Assembly (NCBI RefSeq): GCF_007018905.1
Contig: NZ_CP041402.1
Coordinates: 2,964,001-3,028,000 of the forward strand
Direction of reading: 5' to 3'
From: Tardiphaga sp. vice304
Lineage (GTDB): Bacteria; Pseudomonadota; Alphaproteobacteria; Rhizobiales; Xanthobacteraceae
DNA length: 64,000 bases
The position numbers were made by a program, and so were the translations under genes. Numbering within the stretch: position 1 is the first letter of the stretch; every line of letters starts with the position of its first letter. Below, in pieces: positions 37,427-46,300 of this stretch. Under the pieces are notes generated by a model, which saw only the letters and a list, made by a program, of their open reading frames with translations, did not search any database and was not told where the DNA came from.

Positions 37427-37831
37427 ATGCTGGGCCGGCTCAATCACGTCGCGATTGCGGTAAGCGACGCGGAAAATGCGGCGAAAATCTACGGCACCGC
37501 TTTCGGCGCCGAGATCTCCGCCGCCGTGCCGCTGCCCGAGCATGGCGTCATCACGGTGTTCGCCACGCTGCCGAACACCAAGATCGAGTTCATCCAGCCG
37601 CTCGGAGAGGCCTCGCCGATCGCCAAATTTGTCGAGCGCAATCCCGACGGCGGCATTCATCACCTGTGCTACGAGGTGCCGGATATCCTGGTGGCACGCG
37701 ATACGCTGGTAGGCGAAGGCGCGCGGGTGCTCGGCGACGGCGTCCCGAAGATCGGCGCTCACGGCAAGCCCGTGCTGTTTCTGCATCCGAAAGACTTTTC
37801 CGGCGCGCTCGTCGAAATCGAACAGTCCTGA
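37427..37831 (+). CDS. mce: Methylmalonyl-CoA epimerase
   Basis: A 134-residue glyoxalase-fold enzyme that interconverts (S)- and (R)-methylmalonyl-CoA for propionate breakdown. Metal-binding residues are recognisable in LNHVAIAVSDAE (His), IEFIQPLGEASPIAKF (Gln region), GGIHHLCYEV (His) and GALVEIEQ (Glu). An AGGGAGG site precedes ATG 37427. A common neighbour of rnj in this bacterial group. Confidence 0.92.
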   Translation: MLGRLNHVAIAVSDAENAAKIYGTAFGAEISAAVPLPEHGVITVFATLPNTKIEFIQPLGEASPIAKFVERNPDGGIHHLCYEVPDILVARDTLVGEGARVLGDGVPKIGAHGKPVLFLHPKDFSGALVEIEQS

Positions 37832-37834
37832 TCG

Positions 37835-38110
37835 ATGGCCTACACAATCTCCACGGCTCTCGCGGTCTACTTCGTCATCTGGTGGATCACGCTGTTCCTG
37901 ACGCTGCCGTTCGGCGTGCGCAGTCAGCATGAGGATGGCGAGGGCGCCGATGGCACCGATCCGGGGGCGCCGATCCTCGCCCGCATGGGGCGCAAGCTGA
38001 TCTGGACCACGGTCATCTCGGCGGTGTTCTTCGGCATCGGGATGTACGCCTACCGGATGGACTATTTCAACATCGAGCGGCTTTCAAAATTGATGGGCAT
38101 CCCCATCTAA
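37835..38110 (+). CDS. DUF1467 family membrane protein
   Basis: A 91-residue protein with two spans (AVYFVIWWITLFLTLPFGV and LIWTTVISAVFFGIGMYAYR) separated by an acidic loop (QHEDGEGADGTDPGAP). This is the DUF1467 arrangement, usually found beside mce in alphaproteobacteria. Function unknown. It begins 3 bp after mce and so shares its transcript. Confidence 0.88.
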   Translation: MAYTISTALAVYFVIWWITLFLTLPFGVRSQHEDGEGADGTDPGAPILARMGRKLIWTTVISAVFFGIGMYAYRMDYFNIERLSKLMGIPI

Positions 38111-38156
38111 AGTTCGATGGTGCTCCCGGCAGAAGCGGGTATCGAGGGAGACGGCG

Positions 38157-38555
38157 GTGAAGCGTATCTTGATCTTTCTGCTGCTTGGGCCGGCGCTTGG
38201 CTATGCAATTTACTTGCTCTGGCAGTTGGCTGTCGGCCGGCTGATCGGCGGCGCCGAGGGCGTGCTGCTCGGGCTGCCCTTTGCCTATATTTTCGGTGTG
38301 CTTCCGACCCTGGTGATCGGCTTCATCGATCGCTTCCTCAGTGACAGGATCAGCCTGTGGCCCAGGGTGCTGATCAGCGCGGCGGTGGGCTATGTCGCGA
38401 GCGTCGCGATGATGTCGGTATGGACGGCGATCCCGATGCCGCTGGCGCACCTCCTGACCTTCGGGAGCGTCGGTGCAGTGCAGGGTGCGGTGTGTTCGTG
38501 GTTGTCAGGCGATGCCGAGGAAGCCGACGTGAACCCGGCTGGCCGCAAGGCCTGA
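38157..38555 (+). CDS. Small multi-span membrane protein, hypothetical
   Basis: A 132-residue protein with four probable spans (LIFLLLGPALGYAIYLLWQL, GLPFAYIFGVLPTLVIGFI, VLISAAVGYVASVAMMSVW and LLTFGSVGAVQGAVCSWL) and a charged C-terminal tail. GTG start with a GGGAG site upstream. It may belong to a DUF5413-like family of Bradyrhizobium membrane proteins, recalled only loosely. No partner is suggested by context. Confidence 0.65.
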   Translation: MKRILIFLLLGPALGYAIYLLWQLAVGRLIGGAEGVLLGLPFAYIFGVLPTLVIGFIDRFLSDRISLWPRVLISAAVGYVASVAMMSVWTAIPMPLAHLLTFGSVGAVQGAVCSWLSGDAEEADVNPAGRKA

Positions 38556-38604
38556 AGCACGCCGTCGTCGAGCGGCAAAAAACCAAAACAGAACACCAAA
38601 AAAA

Positions 38605-38633
38605 GAGCAGGGCCAAAGCCCTGCTCGAAAATC
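38605..38633 (-). terminator. Rho-independent terminator facing leftward (stem 38605-38626)
   Basis: GAGCAGGGC and GCCCTGCTC form a perfect 9-bp stem with a 4-base loop. On the minus strand the stem is followed (toward 38604-38598) by seven T; on the plus strand there is no T run. It therefore ends a leftward transcript, although no certain leftward gene lies to its right before 39128. Confidence 0.7.
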
Positions 38634-38719
38634 GTATTGACCCTATTTTACCCGTATTGTTGGAATTTATCCTTGATGACCGGGTTGACGCAGCTTGAGC
38701 GCGTCAGGGCTCCTCCCGA

Positions 38720-38799
38720 GACTTGGACCGCTTAAGACTTGGACCGCTTAAGACTTAAGCCGTTTAAGACTTAAGCCGTTTAAGACTTGGACCGCTTTA
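38720..38799. repeat. 16-bp tandem repeat, five copies
   Basis: Units 1 and 2 are GACTTGGACCGCTTAA, units 3 and 4 GACTTAAGCCGTTTAA, unit 5 GACTTGGACCGCTTTA; a degenerate sixth copy (TACTTCGACCACCAGA) follows. The unit length is not a multiple of three and no spacer separates the copies. The gap 38556-39128 otherwise holds the terminator, an inverted repeat and a possible broken gene. Confidence 0.9.
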
Positions 38800-39022
38800 T
38801 ACTTCGACCACCAGACTTCTTCCTCGCATACCGCCTAGGCTGGAGTCGTAGCCGATCTTTTTTTGTTTGTCATCAATTTCAGCATGGCTGTTCAAAATTG
38901 AGGCATTCACGAAAATGATGCGCCCTTCGTCATTTATAGTCGTTGACGCGCGTCATCGGTCCATCCGGAAAATCTTCCGCATCCTTTTTCAGCACGATCC
39001 GAAATAAGCCCGCTTTGTCGGA
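38797..39022 (-). pseudogene. Possible frameshifted small gene, leftward
   Basis: Two adjoining minus-strand frames look protein-like: one holds FRIVLKKDAEDFPDGPMTRV and stops at TGA 38932-38930; the other holds INDEGRIIFVNASILNSHAE and GGMRGRSLVVEV and stops at 38797. Removing one A from the AAA at 38935-38933 joins them into a continuous frame of about 74 codons. No clear start or ribosome site is seen. It lies right before the leftward terminator. Speculative. Confidence 0.25.
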
Positions 39023-39032
39023 TCAAAGCGGG
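39009..39032. repeat. Inverted repeat upstream of proS
   Basis: CCCGCTTTG and CAAAGCGGG form a perfect 9-bp stem around TCGGAT. No T run follows on either side, so it is more likely an intergenic palindrome than a terminator. Confidence 0.5.
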
Positions 39033-39128
39033 GGACTCCCTTCGTGCCAGCGGCTGCCCTTGTGTTTTGGCGGCCGATCCGGTTTCACTCGCCGTACCCC
39101 GTGTCCCTCCGATTCTTGAGCTTTTCCC

Positions 39129-40448
39129 ATGCGATTGTCGCGCTATTTTCTGCCCATCCTCAAGGAAACGCCGAAGGACGCGGAGATCGCCTCGCACCGG
39201 CTGATGCTGCGCGCGGGGATGATTCGTCAGGAAGCCGCCGGCATCTATGCCTGGCTGCCGCTCGGGCTGCGGGTGCTACGCAAGATCGAGAAGATCGTGC
39301 AGGAAGAGCAGGACCGCGCCGGCTCGGTCGAGCTGCTGATGCCGACGCTGCAGCTCGCCGATCTGTGGCGCGAAAGCGGGCGCTACGAGGCCTATGGCCC
39401 GGAGATGCTGCGCATCACCGACCGCCACAAGCGCGAGCTGCTGTATGGGCCGACCAACGAGGAAATGATCACAGGCATCTTCCGCGCCTATGTGAAGTCC
39501 TACAAGAGCCTGCCGCTCAACCTGTATCACATCCAATGGAAGTTCCGCGACGAGCAGCGCCCGCGTTTCGGCGTGATGCGCGGCCGTGAATTCCTGATGA
39601 AGGACGGCTATTCCTTCGACGTCGACGAGGCCGCCGCGCTGCGCAGCTACAACCGGATGTTCGTCGCGTACTTGCGGACCTTCGCGCGGATGGGCATCAA
39701 GGCGATCCCGATGCGCGCCGAGACCGGTCCGATCGGCGGCGACCACAGCCACGAATTCATCCTGCTGGCCGAAACCGGCGAGTCCGCGGTGTATTGCAAC
39801 AAGGACGTGCTCGACCTGCCGGTGCCCGGCGATGACATCGACTATGATTCCGATCTCACCGACATCATCAAGCAGTGGACCACGGTCTATGCGGCCACCG
39901 AGGACGTCCATGACGCCGAACGCTACGCGCGCGAAGTGCCGGTCGAAAAGCAGGTGCACACCCGCGGCATCGAGGTCGGCCAGATCTTCTATTTCGGCAC
40001 CAAATATTCGGAGTCGATGAAGGCCTTCGTCGCCGGTCCCGACGGCGCCGAACAGCCGATCCATGGCGGCTCCTACGGCGTCGGCGTGTCGCGCCTCGTC
40101 GGCGCGATCATCGAGGCCTGCCACGACGAGAACGGCATCAAGTGGCCGGAAGCCGTCGCGCCGTTCAAGGCGGTCATCCTCAATTTGAAGCAGGGATCGC
40201 CGGACACCGACGCGGCCTGCGAGGCGCTGTATGCCGAGCTCAATGCGGCCGGCGTCGAGGTGCTCTACGACGACACCGACCAGCGCGCCGGCGCCAAATT
40301 CGCCGCTGCCGACCTGATCGGCGTGCCCTGGCAGATCCTGGTTGGTCCGAAGGGGCTGGCCGAGGGCAAGGTCGAGATGAAGCGGCGAAGCGACGGTTCG
40401 CGTGAGAACCTCAGCGCGGCCGATGCCGTCGCAAAGCTGTCGTCCTGA
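39129..40448 (+). CDS. proS: Prolyl-tRNA synthetase
   Basis: A 439-residue class-II aminoacyl-tRNA synthetase that charges tRNA-Pro. Motif 1 region is [16 protein letters not shown], motif 2 is [20 protein letters not shown], and motif 3 is [27 protein letters not shown] lies between. At about 440 residues it is the short alphaproteobacterial type without the editing (INS) domain found in the 570-residue E. coli enzyme. A C-terminal anticodon-binding domain begins near 340. It follows the 570-bp gap and has its own promoter in that gap. Confidence 0.96.
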   Translation: MRLSRYFLPILKETPKDAEIASHRLMLRAGMIRQEAAGIYAWLPLGLRVLRKIEKIVQEEQDRAGSVELLMPTLQLADLWRESGRYEAYGPEMLRITDRHKRELLYGPTNEEMITGIFRAYVKSYKSLPLNLYHIQWKFRDEQRPRFGVMRGREFLMKDGYSFDVDEAAALRSYNRMFVAYLRTFARMGIKAIPMRAETGPIGGDHSHEFILLAETGESAVYCNKDVLDLPVPGDDIDYDSDLTDIIKQWTTVYAATEDVHDAERYAREVPVEKQVHTRGIEVGQIFYFGTKYSESMKAFVAGPDGAEQPIHGGSYGVGVSRLVGAIIEACHDENGIKWPEAVAPFKAVILNLKQGSPDTDAACEALYAELNAAGVEVLYDDTDQRAGAKFAAADLIGVPWQILVGPKGLAEGKVEMKRRSDGSRENLSAADAVAKLSS

Positions 40449-40536
40449 CGACTTATCCACCGCGCCGTCGGCAGGGAGCCGACGATGCGGCTAGAATTAG
40501 CCCGAATCCCATGCGATTCGCAGGATGGATGACGTC

Positions 40537-41805
40537 ATGAGCGAGCCAGTTCGAACCCCACCTTTTGCGGCCTTCGAATGGCTGTTGTCCGGCCGTTACC
40601 TGCGCGCGCGCCGCAAGGAGGGCTTCATCTCCGTGATCGCCGGCTTTTCGTTTCTCGGCATCATGCTCGGCGTCGCCACGCTGATCATCGTGATGGCGGT
40701 GATGAATGGCTTCCGCAAGGAATTGCTCGGCAAGATCCTCGGACTGAACGGCCATATTCTGGTGCAGCCGCTGGAGAGTCCGCTGACCGACTGGAAGGAC
40801 GTGGCCGACCGCATCAACGGCGTCAAGGGAATCCGGCTGGCCGCGCCCGTGGTCGATGGCCAGGCGCTGGCGTCGTCGCCGTTCAACGCGTCCGGCGTGT
40901 TCGTGCGCGGCATCCGCTCGGCCGACCTCAACAACCTCACCTCGATCGCCCAGAACATCAAGCAGGGTTCGCTGGAGAATTTCGACGACGGGCAGGGCGT
41001 CGCGATCGGCCGCAGGCTGGCCGACCAACTCTCGGTCCACGCCGGCGACAACATCACATTGGTGGCTCCGCGTGGCGCCGTGACGCCGATGGGTACCACG
41101 CCGCGCATCAAGCCGTATCGCATCGCCGCGGTGTTCGAGATCGGCATGTCGGAATATGACGGCACCTTCGTCTTCATGCCGCTGACCGAAGCGCAGGCGT
41201 ATTTCAACAGGGCCTCCGACGTCACCTCGATCGAGGTCTACACCGACAATCCCGACAAGATCGAAGTCTACCGCAAGCTGGTGACGGAGGCCGCGGGGCG
41301 GCCGGTCTTCCTGGTCGACTGGCGGCAGCGCAACGCGACCTTCTTCAATGCGCTGCAGGTCGAGCGCAACGTCATGTTCCTGATCCTCACTTTGATCGTG
41401 CTGGTGGCGGCGCTCAACATCGTCTCCGGCCTGATCATGCTGGTGAAGGACAAGGGTAGCGACATCGGCATCCTGCGCACGATGGGGGCCTCGCAAGGCG
41501 CGATCATGCGGATATTCCTGATTACGGGGGCTGCGATCGGGGTGGTCGGCACGCTGACCGGCTTCGTCGTTGGCCTCGTCGTCTGCCTCAACATCGAATC
41601 GATCCGGCAGTTCATCTCCTGGATGACCTCGACCGAGCTGTTTTCGCCGGAACTGTATTTCCTGTCCAAGCTGCCGGCCGACGTCGATATCGGCGAGACC
41701 AGCGCCGTGGTGATTATGGCGCTCACGCTGTCGTTCCTCGCCACCCTCTATCCGTCCTGGCGCGCGGCGCGCCTCGATCCCGTCGAAGCGCTAAGGTACG
41801 AGTAG
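40537..41805 (+). CDS. lolC: Lipoprotein-releasing ABC transporter permease (LolC/E family)
   Basis: A 422-residue inner-membrane permease that extracts outer-membrane lipoproteins and hands them to LolA. It has one N-terminal span ([19 protein letters not shown]), a large periplasmic domain (about 60-270), and three C-terminal spans beginning at [20 protein letters not shown], the usual LolC/E plan. Only one permease gene is present beside lolD, as is normal outside gammaproteobacteria. ATG 40537 is favoured by the AGGA spacing; ATG 40525 in the same frame is possible. lolD follows 1 bp after the stop. Confidence 0.92.
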   Translation: MSEPVRTPPFAAFEWLLSGRYLRARRKEGFISVIAGFSFLGIMLGVATLIIVMAVMNGFRKELLGKILGLNGHILVQPLESPLTDWKDVADRINGVKGIRLAAPVVDGQALASSPFNASGVFVRGIRSADLNNLTSIAQNIKQGSLENFDDGQGVAIGRRLADQLSVHAGDNITLVAPRGAVTPMGTTPRIKPYRIAAVFEIGMSEYDGTFVFMPLTEAQAYFNRASDVTSIEVYTDNPDKIEVYRKLVTEAAGRPVFLVDWRQRNATFFNALQVERNVMFLILTLIVLVAALNIVSGLIMLVKDKGSDIGILRTMGASQGAIMRIFLITGAAIGVVGTLTGFVVGLVVCLNIESIRQFISWMTSTELFSPELYFLSKLPADVDIGETSAVVIMALTLSFLATLYPSWRAARLDPVEALRYE

Positions 41806-41806
41806 C

Positions 41807-42514
41807 ATGACTGACATGGCGCAGCCCGGCGAAGAAGTCCCGGTCGTTTACCTGCACGACATCAAGCGGCAATACACCCAGGGCGAGACGGTGCTGAGCA
41901 TCCTCGACGGCGCCAAGCTGGCGCTGTGGGCTGGCCAGTCGGTAGCGCTGGTGGCGCCGTCGGGCTCCGGCAAATCGACGCTGCTGCACATTGCCGGCCT
42001 GCTGGAGAGTCCGGACGAGGGTGAGGTCTATGTCGGCGGCACCGCGACGTCCGGCCTGTCCGACGCCGAGCGCACCCAGATTCGCCGCACCGACATCGGC
42101 TTCGTCTACCAGTCGCACCGCCTGCTGCCGGAATTCACCGCGCTGGAAAACGTCATGATGCCGCAGATGATCCGCGGCCTGAAGCGTTCCGAGACCGTGG
42201 TGCGGGCCAAGGAGATCCTGGCCTATCTCGGTCTCGGCGAGCGCATCACGCATCGGCCGTCCGAACTGTCGGGCGGCGAGCAGCAGCGCGTTGCCATCGC
42301 CCGCGCCGTCGCCAACGCGCCGCGCGTGCTGTTTGCCGACGAGCCGACCGGCAACCTCGACCCGCACACCGCGGATCACGTCTTCAAGGCGCTGATGCAG
42401 CTGGTCAGGGCGACGAGGGTGGCGATGCTGATCGCGACCCACAACATGGAACTCGCCGGCCGCATGGACCGCCGGGTGTCGCTGCAAAACGGCAAGGTCA
42501 TCGAGCTGGCCTGA
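41807..42514 (+). CDS. lolD: Lipoprotein-releasing system ATP-binding protein
   Basis: A 235-residue ABC ATPase that drives the LolC-type permease. Walker A is [12 protein letters not shown], signature [20 protein letters not shown], Walker [13 protein letters not shown], switch His in [13 protein letters not shown]. The MacB/LolD subfamily is indicated by [15 protein letters not shown]. The stop codon lies inside a perfect hairpin. Confidence 0.94.
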   Translation: MTDMAQPGEEVPVVYLHDIKRQYTQGETVLSILDGAKLALWAGQSVALVAPSGSGKSTLLHIAGLLESPDEGEVYVGGTATSGLSDAERTQIRRTDIGFVYQSHRLLPEFTALENVMMPQMIRGLKRSETVVRAKEILAYLGLGERITHRPSELSGGEQQRVAIARAVANAPRVLFADEPTGNLDPHTADHVFKALMQLVRATRVAMLIATHNMELAGRMDRRVSLQNGKVIELA

Positions 42515-42537
42515 CCGGCCCGGTGAGGGGCCGGTCA
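42512..42537 (+). terminator. Hairpin overlapping the lolD stop codon
   Basis: TGACCGGCCC and GGGCCGGTCA form a perfect 10-bp stem with a 6-base loop; the lolD TGA is the first three bases. No T run follows. It lies between lolD and the convergent DUF3551 gene and may end or shield transcripts from both sides. Confidence 0.5.
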
Positions 42538-42549
42538 ATCCGCTCGAAA

Positions 42550-42828
42550 TCAGTAGGCGTAGCGGTCGCGGTTGCGCGGACGGCGGCGCGGCGCAGGCTC
42601 ATCGATATAGCGCTCCTGGCTGTAGGCCAGCGCCGGGTTCTGGAAACAGCTCTGGCCGAGGCCGGAGGCCGACGCCATGCACTGCTCGAAGGTCACGAAG
42701 CGGCAGTCATCCTGGTCGTACCGCGTACGCATGCAGATCGGATAGCTGCCGCCGGCGGCAGCAGCAGGGGCGATGTCGATTGCCGTCATCGTGCCGATGG
42801 CCATCAGGGCGAACAGGGCTTTGCGCAT
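42550..42828 (-). CDS. Exported DUF3551 protein
   Basis: A 92-residue protein with a signal peptide (MRKALFALMAIGTMTAI, cleavage near APAAAA) and a mature domain with four cysteines in the DUF3551 pattern: ICMRTRYDQDDCRFVTFEQC and GQSCFQNPAL. The tail is Arg-rich (RRRPRNRDRY). The family is expanded in Bradyrhizobium and has no known function. An AGGAGA site precedes ATG 42828. Confidence 0.85.
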   Translation of the reverse strand: MRKALFALMAIGTMTAIDIAPAAAAGGSYPICMRTRYDQDDCRFVTFEQCMASASGLGQSCFQNPALAYSQERYIDEPAPRRRPRNRDRYAY

Positions 42829-43006
42829 TGAGTTTCTCCTGCCGACTCGACCGGCGTGTTGGTTTCGGACCGCACAACATCGACGCGCCGGCCATTCGTC
42901 AACTCACATCGTCGAAATGAGTGACGGCCGGGCATTCGATGCCCGGCAGGCGATTAACCATCGCCCAACCAGACGGTGAATGTCGCTGTCGCCTCGCTTG
43001 ACTAAA

Positions 43007-43021
43007 GAACAAAGGAAGAAC
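43007..43021. promoter_or_regulatory. LexA (SOS) box, first of a facing pair
   Basis: GAAC-AAAGGAA-GAAC matches the rhizobial LexA consensus exactly. It ends 38 bp before the small gene at 43060. Confidence 0.7.
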
Positions 43022-43024
43022 TAT

Positions 43025-43039
43025 GTTCTTCATACGTTC
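43025..43039. promoter_or_regulatory. LexA (SOS) box, second of a facing pair
   Basis: GTTC-TTCATAC-GTTC is the same consensus in the other orientation, three bases after the first box. Together they give a symmetric GAAC-N7-GAAC-TAT-GTTC-N7-GTTC arrangement. Confidence 0.65.
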
Positions 43040-43059
43040 TAGAGATCACGGAGGCTGAC

Positions 43060-43158
43060 ATGTTGAAGACTTTCGTTGAAGAGGCTGCCGCACTGGCGTC
43101 GATCGTTCTGTTCGTGGGCATGATTGCGGTGTGGGCGCAATTGATCCCCCAGCTCTGA
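43060..43158 (+). CDS. 32-residue single-span membrane peptide behind two LexA boxes
   Basis: The frame begins MLKTFVEEAAA and runs into a span LASIVLFVGMIAVWAQLI, ending in PQL. A strong CGGAGG site lies 5 bp before the ATG. The two facing LexA boxes upstream suggest induction by DNA damage. In Caulobacter the SOS-induced SidA is a 29-residue inner-membrane peptide that blocks division through FtsW/FtsN; this gene has the same size, topology and control, but sequence relatedness is not shown here. It lies 164 bp before dnaE. Too short for most gene finders. Confidence 0.65.
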   Translation: MLKTFVEEAAALASIVLFVGMIAVWAQLIPQL

Positions 43159-43322
43159 GCCTGGCCCGTTCGGGCGGCGTAAGCCGGCGACGGGAAAGCG
43201 GGGATGCTTTGGGTGGCGCGTTCGTTTCGCGTGGACAGCCCCGGGTCCAGCCATCACCATGGACTGGCGAGTCGATCTTTCGAGGTCGCCGCGTTTCCTC
43301 CAGTCGATGATTGCCTGACGCC

Positions 43323-46300
43323 ATGAGTTCCAGACCCGCTGCTGCGGCTAATGCCGGTTTCGTCCACCTGCACACCCATTCGGCCTATTCGCTGCTGAAG
43401 GGCTCGATCAAGGTCGAGAAGCTGGCGGCGCTGGCCAAGGCCGACCACCAGCCGGCGCTGGCCCTGACCGACACCGACAACATGTTCGGCGCGCTGGAAT
43501 TTTCCGAGAAACTGGTCGGCTACGGCATCCAGCCGATCGTCGGCTGCGAGATCGCGGTGGATTTCGGCGACCAGGATCCTAACGCCCGCAATGCGCTGAA
43601 CGCAGTGCCGGCGCGCATGGTATTTCTGGCGGCGCGCGAGCGCGGCTATCGCAGCCTGATGAAGCTGAACTCGCGGGCGTTCCTGGAAACCCCGATCCAC
43701 CAGACCCCGCATATCAAGTTCGAGTGGATGCTGGAGGAGGCCGAGGACCTGATCGTGCTGACCGGCGGGCCGGAAGGCCCGATCGCTATGGCGCTCAATG
43801 CCGATCAGGCGGCACTCGCCGCCACCCGCTGCGACCGCCTGGGCTCGCTGTTCGGCGACCGGCTGTATATCGAGTTGCAGCGCCACGGCGTCGAGAAGGA
43901 GCGCCGCGCCGAGGCCGGGCTGATCGATCTGGCCTATGCCAAGGGTTTTCCGCTGGTCGCCACCAACGAGCCGTATTTCGCCACGGCCGACGATTACGAG
44001 GCGCATGATGCGCTGTTGTGTATCGCCGGCGGCAAGATGATCGCCGACACCGAGCGCGACCAGCTCACCCCCGACCACCGCTTCAAGACCCGCTCCGAGA
44101 TGGCCGTGCTGTTCGCCGACCTGCCAGAGGCGCTGGCCTCCACGGTGGAGATCGCCGAGCGCTGCTCGTTCCGGCCGCGCACCCGCAAGCCGATCCTGCC
44201 GCGCTTCACGGTCGGCGCGGGCTCCAATGCCGCCGATGCCGAAAGCGAGGAAGCCGAGGAACTGAAGCGGCAGGCCCAGGAGGGCCTGACGCGGCGGCTC
44301 GCCGTCCACGGCGTCTCGCTGGGCATGACGGAGGAGGACTACCGCGCGCGGCTCGACTTCGAGCTGAACGTCATCAACCGCATGAACTATGCCGGCTACT
44401 TCCTGATCGTGGCCGACTTCATCAAATGGGCCAAGGAGCAGGGCATTCCGGTCGGCCCTGGCCGTGGTTCGGGCGCGGGCTCGATGGTCGCCTATGTGAT
44501 GACCATCACCGACCTCGACCCGATCAAATTCGGCCTGCTGTTCGAGCGCTTCCTCAATCCGGAACGCGTCTCGATGCCCGACTTCGACATCGACTTCTGC
44601 CAGGACCGCCGCGGCGAGGTCATCACCTACGTACAGAATCGCTATGGCCGCGATCAGGTCGCGCAGATCATTACCTTCGGCACGCTGCAGGCGCGCGGCG
44701 TGCTGCGCGACGTCGGCCGCGTGCTGCAGATGCCATACGGCCAGGTCGACAAGCTGACCAAGCTGGTGCCGCAGAATCCGGCGGCGCCGGTGACGCTCGC
44801 CGCCGCCATCGAGTCCGAGCCGAAGCTGCAGGCGTTTCGCGACGAGGACCCGATCGTCAAACGCGCCTTCGACATCGCGCTGCGGCTCGAGGGCCTGACG
44901 CGCCACGCTTCGACGCACGCCGCCGGTATCGTGATCGGCGACCGCCCGCTCTCCGAGCTGGTGCCGATGTATCGCGATCCGAAATCCGACATGCCGGTCA
45001 CCCAGTTCAACATGAAATGGGTCGAGCCCGCGGGCCTGGTGAAGTTCGACTTCCTGGGCCTGAAGACGCTGACCGTGCTCGACGTCGCGGTGAAGCTGTT
45101 GAAGCAGCGCAACATCCACGTCGACCTGCCGACGCTGCCGATCGACGATGCCGCGACCTATGCGATGCTGGCCAAGGGCGAAGTGGTCGGCGTGTTCCAG
45201 CTGGAAAGCCAGGGCATGCGGCGCGCGCTGGTCGATATGCGCCCCGACAGGTTCGAGGACATCATCGCGCTGGTGGCTTTGTATCGGCCGGGCCCGATGG
45301 CGAACATCCCGACCTATTGCGCGCGCAAGCATGGCGACGAGCAGTCGGAATACATGCATCCGATGCTGGAGCCGATCCTGAAGGAAACCTACGGCGTCAT
45401 CATCTACCAGGAACAGGTGATGCAGATCGCCCAGGTGATGGCCGGCTACTCGCTCGGCGACGCAGACTTGCTGCGCCGCGCGATGGGCAAGAAGATCCGC
45501 GCCGAAATGGAAAAGCAGCGCGCGATCTTCATCGCGGGCTCCGTCAAGAACGGCGTCGCCAAGGAACAGGCCGACACGATCTTCGACCTGCTCGCCAAAT
45601 TCGCCGACTACGGCTTCAACAAGTCGCACGCCGCGGCCTACGCGCTGGTGTCGTACCATACCGCCTATATGAAGGCGCATTACCCGGTCGAGTTCATCGC
45701 CGCGTCGATGACGCTGGACATGAGCAACACCGACAAGCTGTCGGAATTCCGCGCCGAGGCGCAGCGGCTTGGTATCAAGCTCGAGGCACCCAACATCAAT
45801 CTCTCGGCTGCCACCTTCGAGGTCGCCGACAACACCATCTTCTACGCGCTGGCCGGCCTGAAGGGCGTCGGCGGCGCCGCGGTCGACCTGATCGTCGAGG
45901 AGCGCAAGAAAGGCCTGTTCACCTCGCTGGCGGATTTTGCGTCGCGGGCGAGTCCACGTGCGATCAACAAGCGCGTCATAGAGAGCCTCACGGCCGCCGG
46001 CGCGTTCGATACGCTGGACGCCAACCGCGCCCGCGTGTTCGGCGGCGCCGAGGCGATCCTCGCGGCGTGCCAGAGCGCGCATGAGGACAAGACGATCGGT
46101 CAGAAGAGCATGTTCGGAGGTGCTGCGGACGCGCCGACCATCATGCTGCCGCAGATCGACAATTGGCTGCCGGCCGAAAAGCTGCGCCGCGAATACGACG
46201 CCATCGGCTTCTTCCTGTCCGGCCATCCGCTCGACGACTACGCCGTGGTGCTGAAGCGGCTGCGGGTGCAGAGCTGGGCGGAATTCTGCCGCGCCGTGAA

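Noticed and set aside
35675..37930. A 751-codon leftward open frame across rnj and mce
   Set aside because: Antisense shadow of two well-supported genes; no ribosome site and no recognisable protein features.
38720..38799. CRISPR array
   Set aside because: The 16-bp units are directly adjacent with no unique spacers, and no cas gene is near.
38934..39197. An 87-codon leftward frame in the gap before proS
   Set aside because: It runs into proS, has no ribosome site and mixed low-complexity content; the two other minus frames in this gap look more protein-like.
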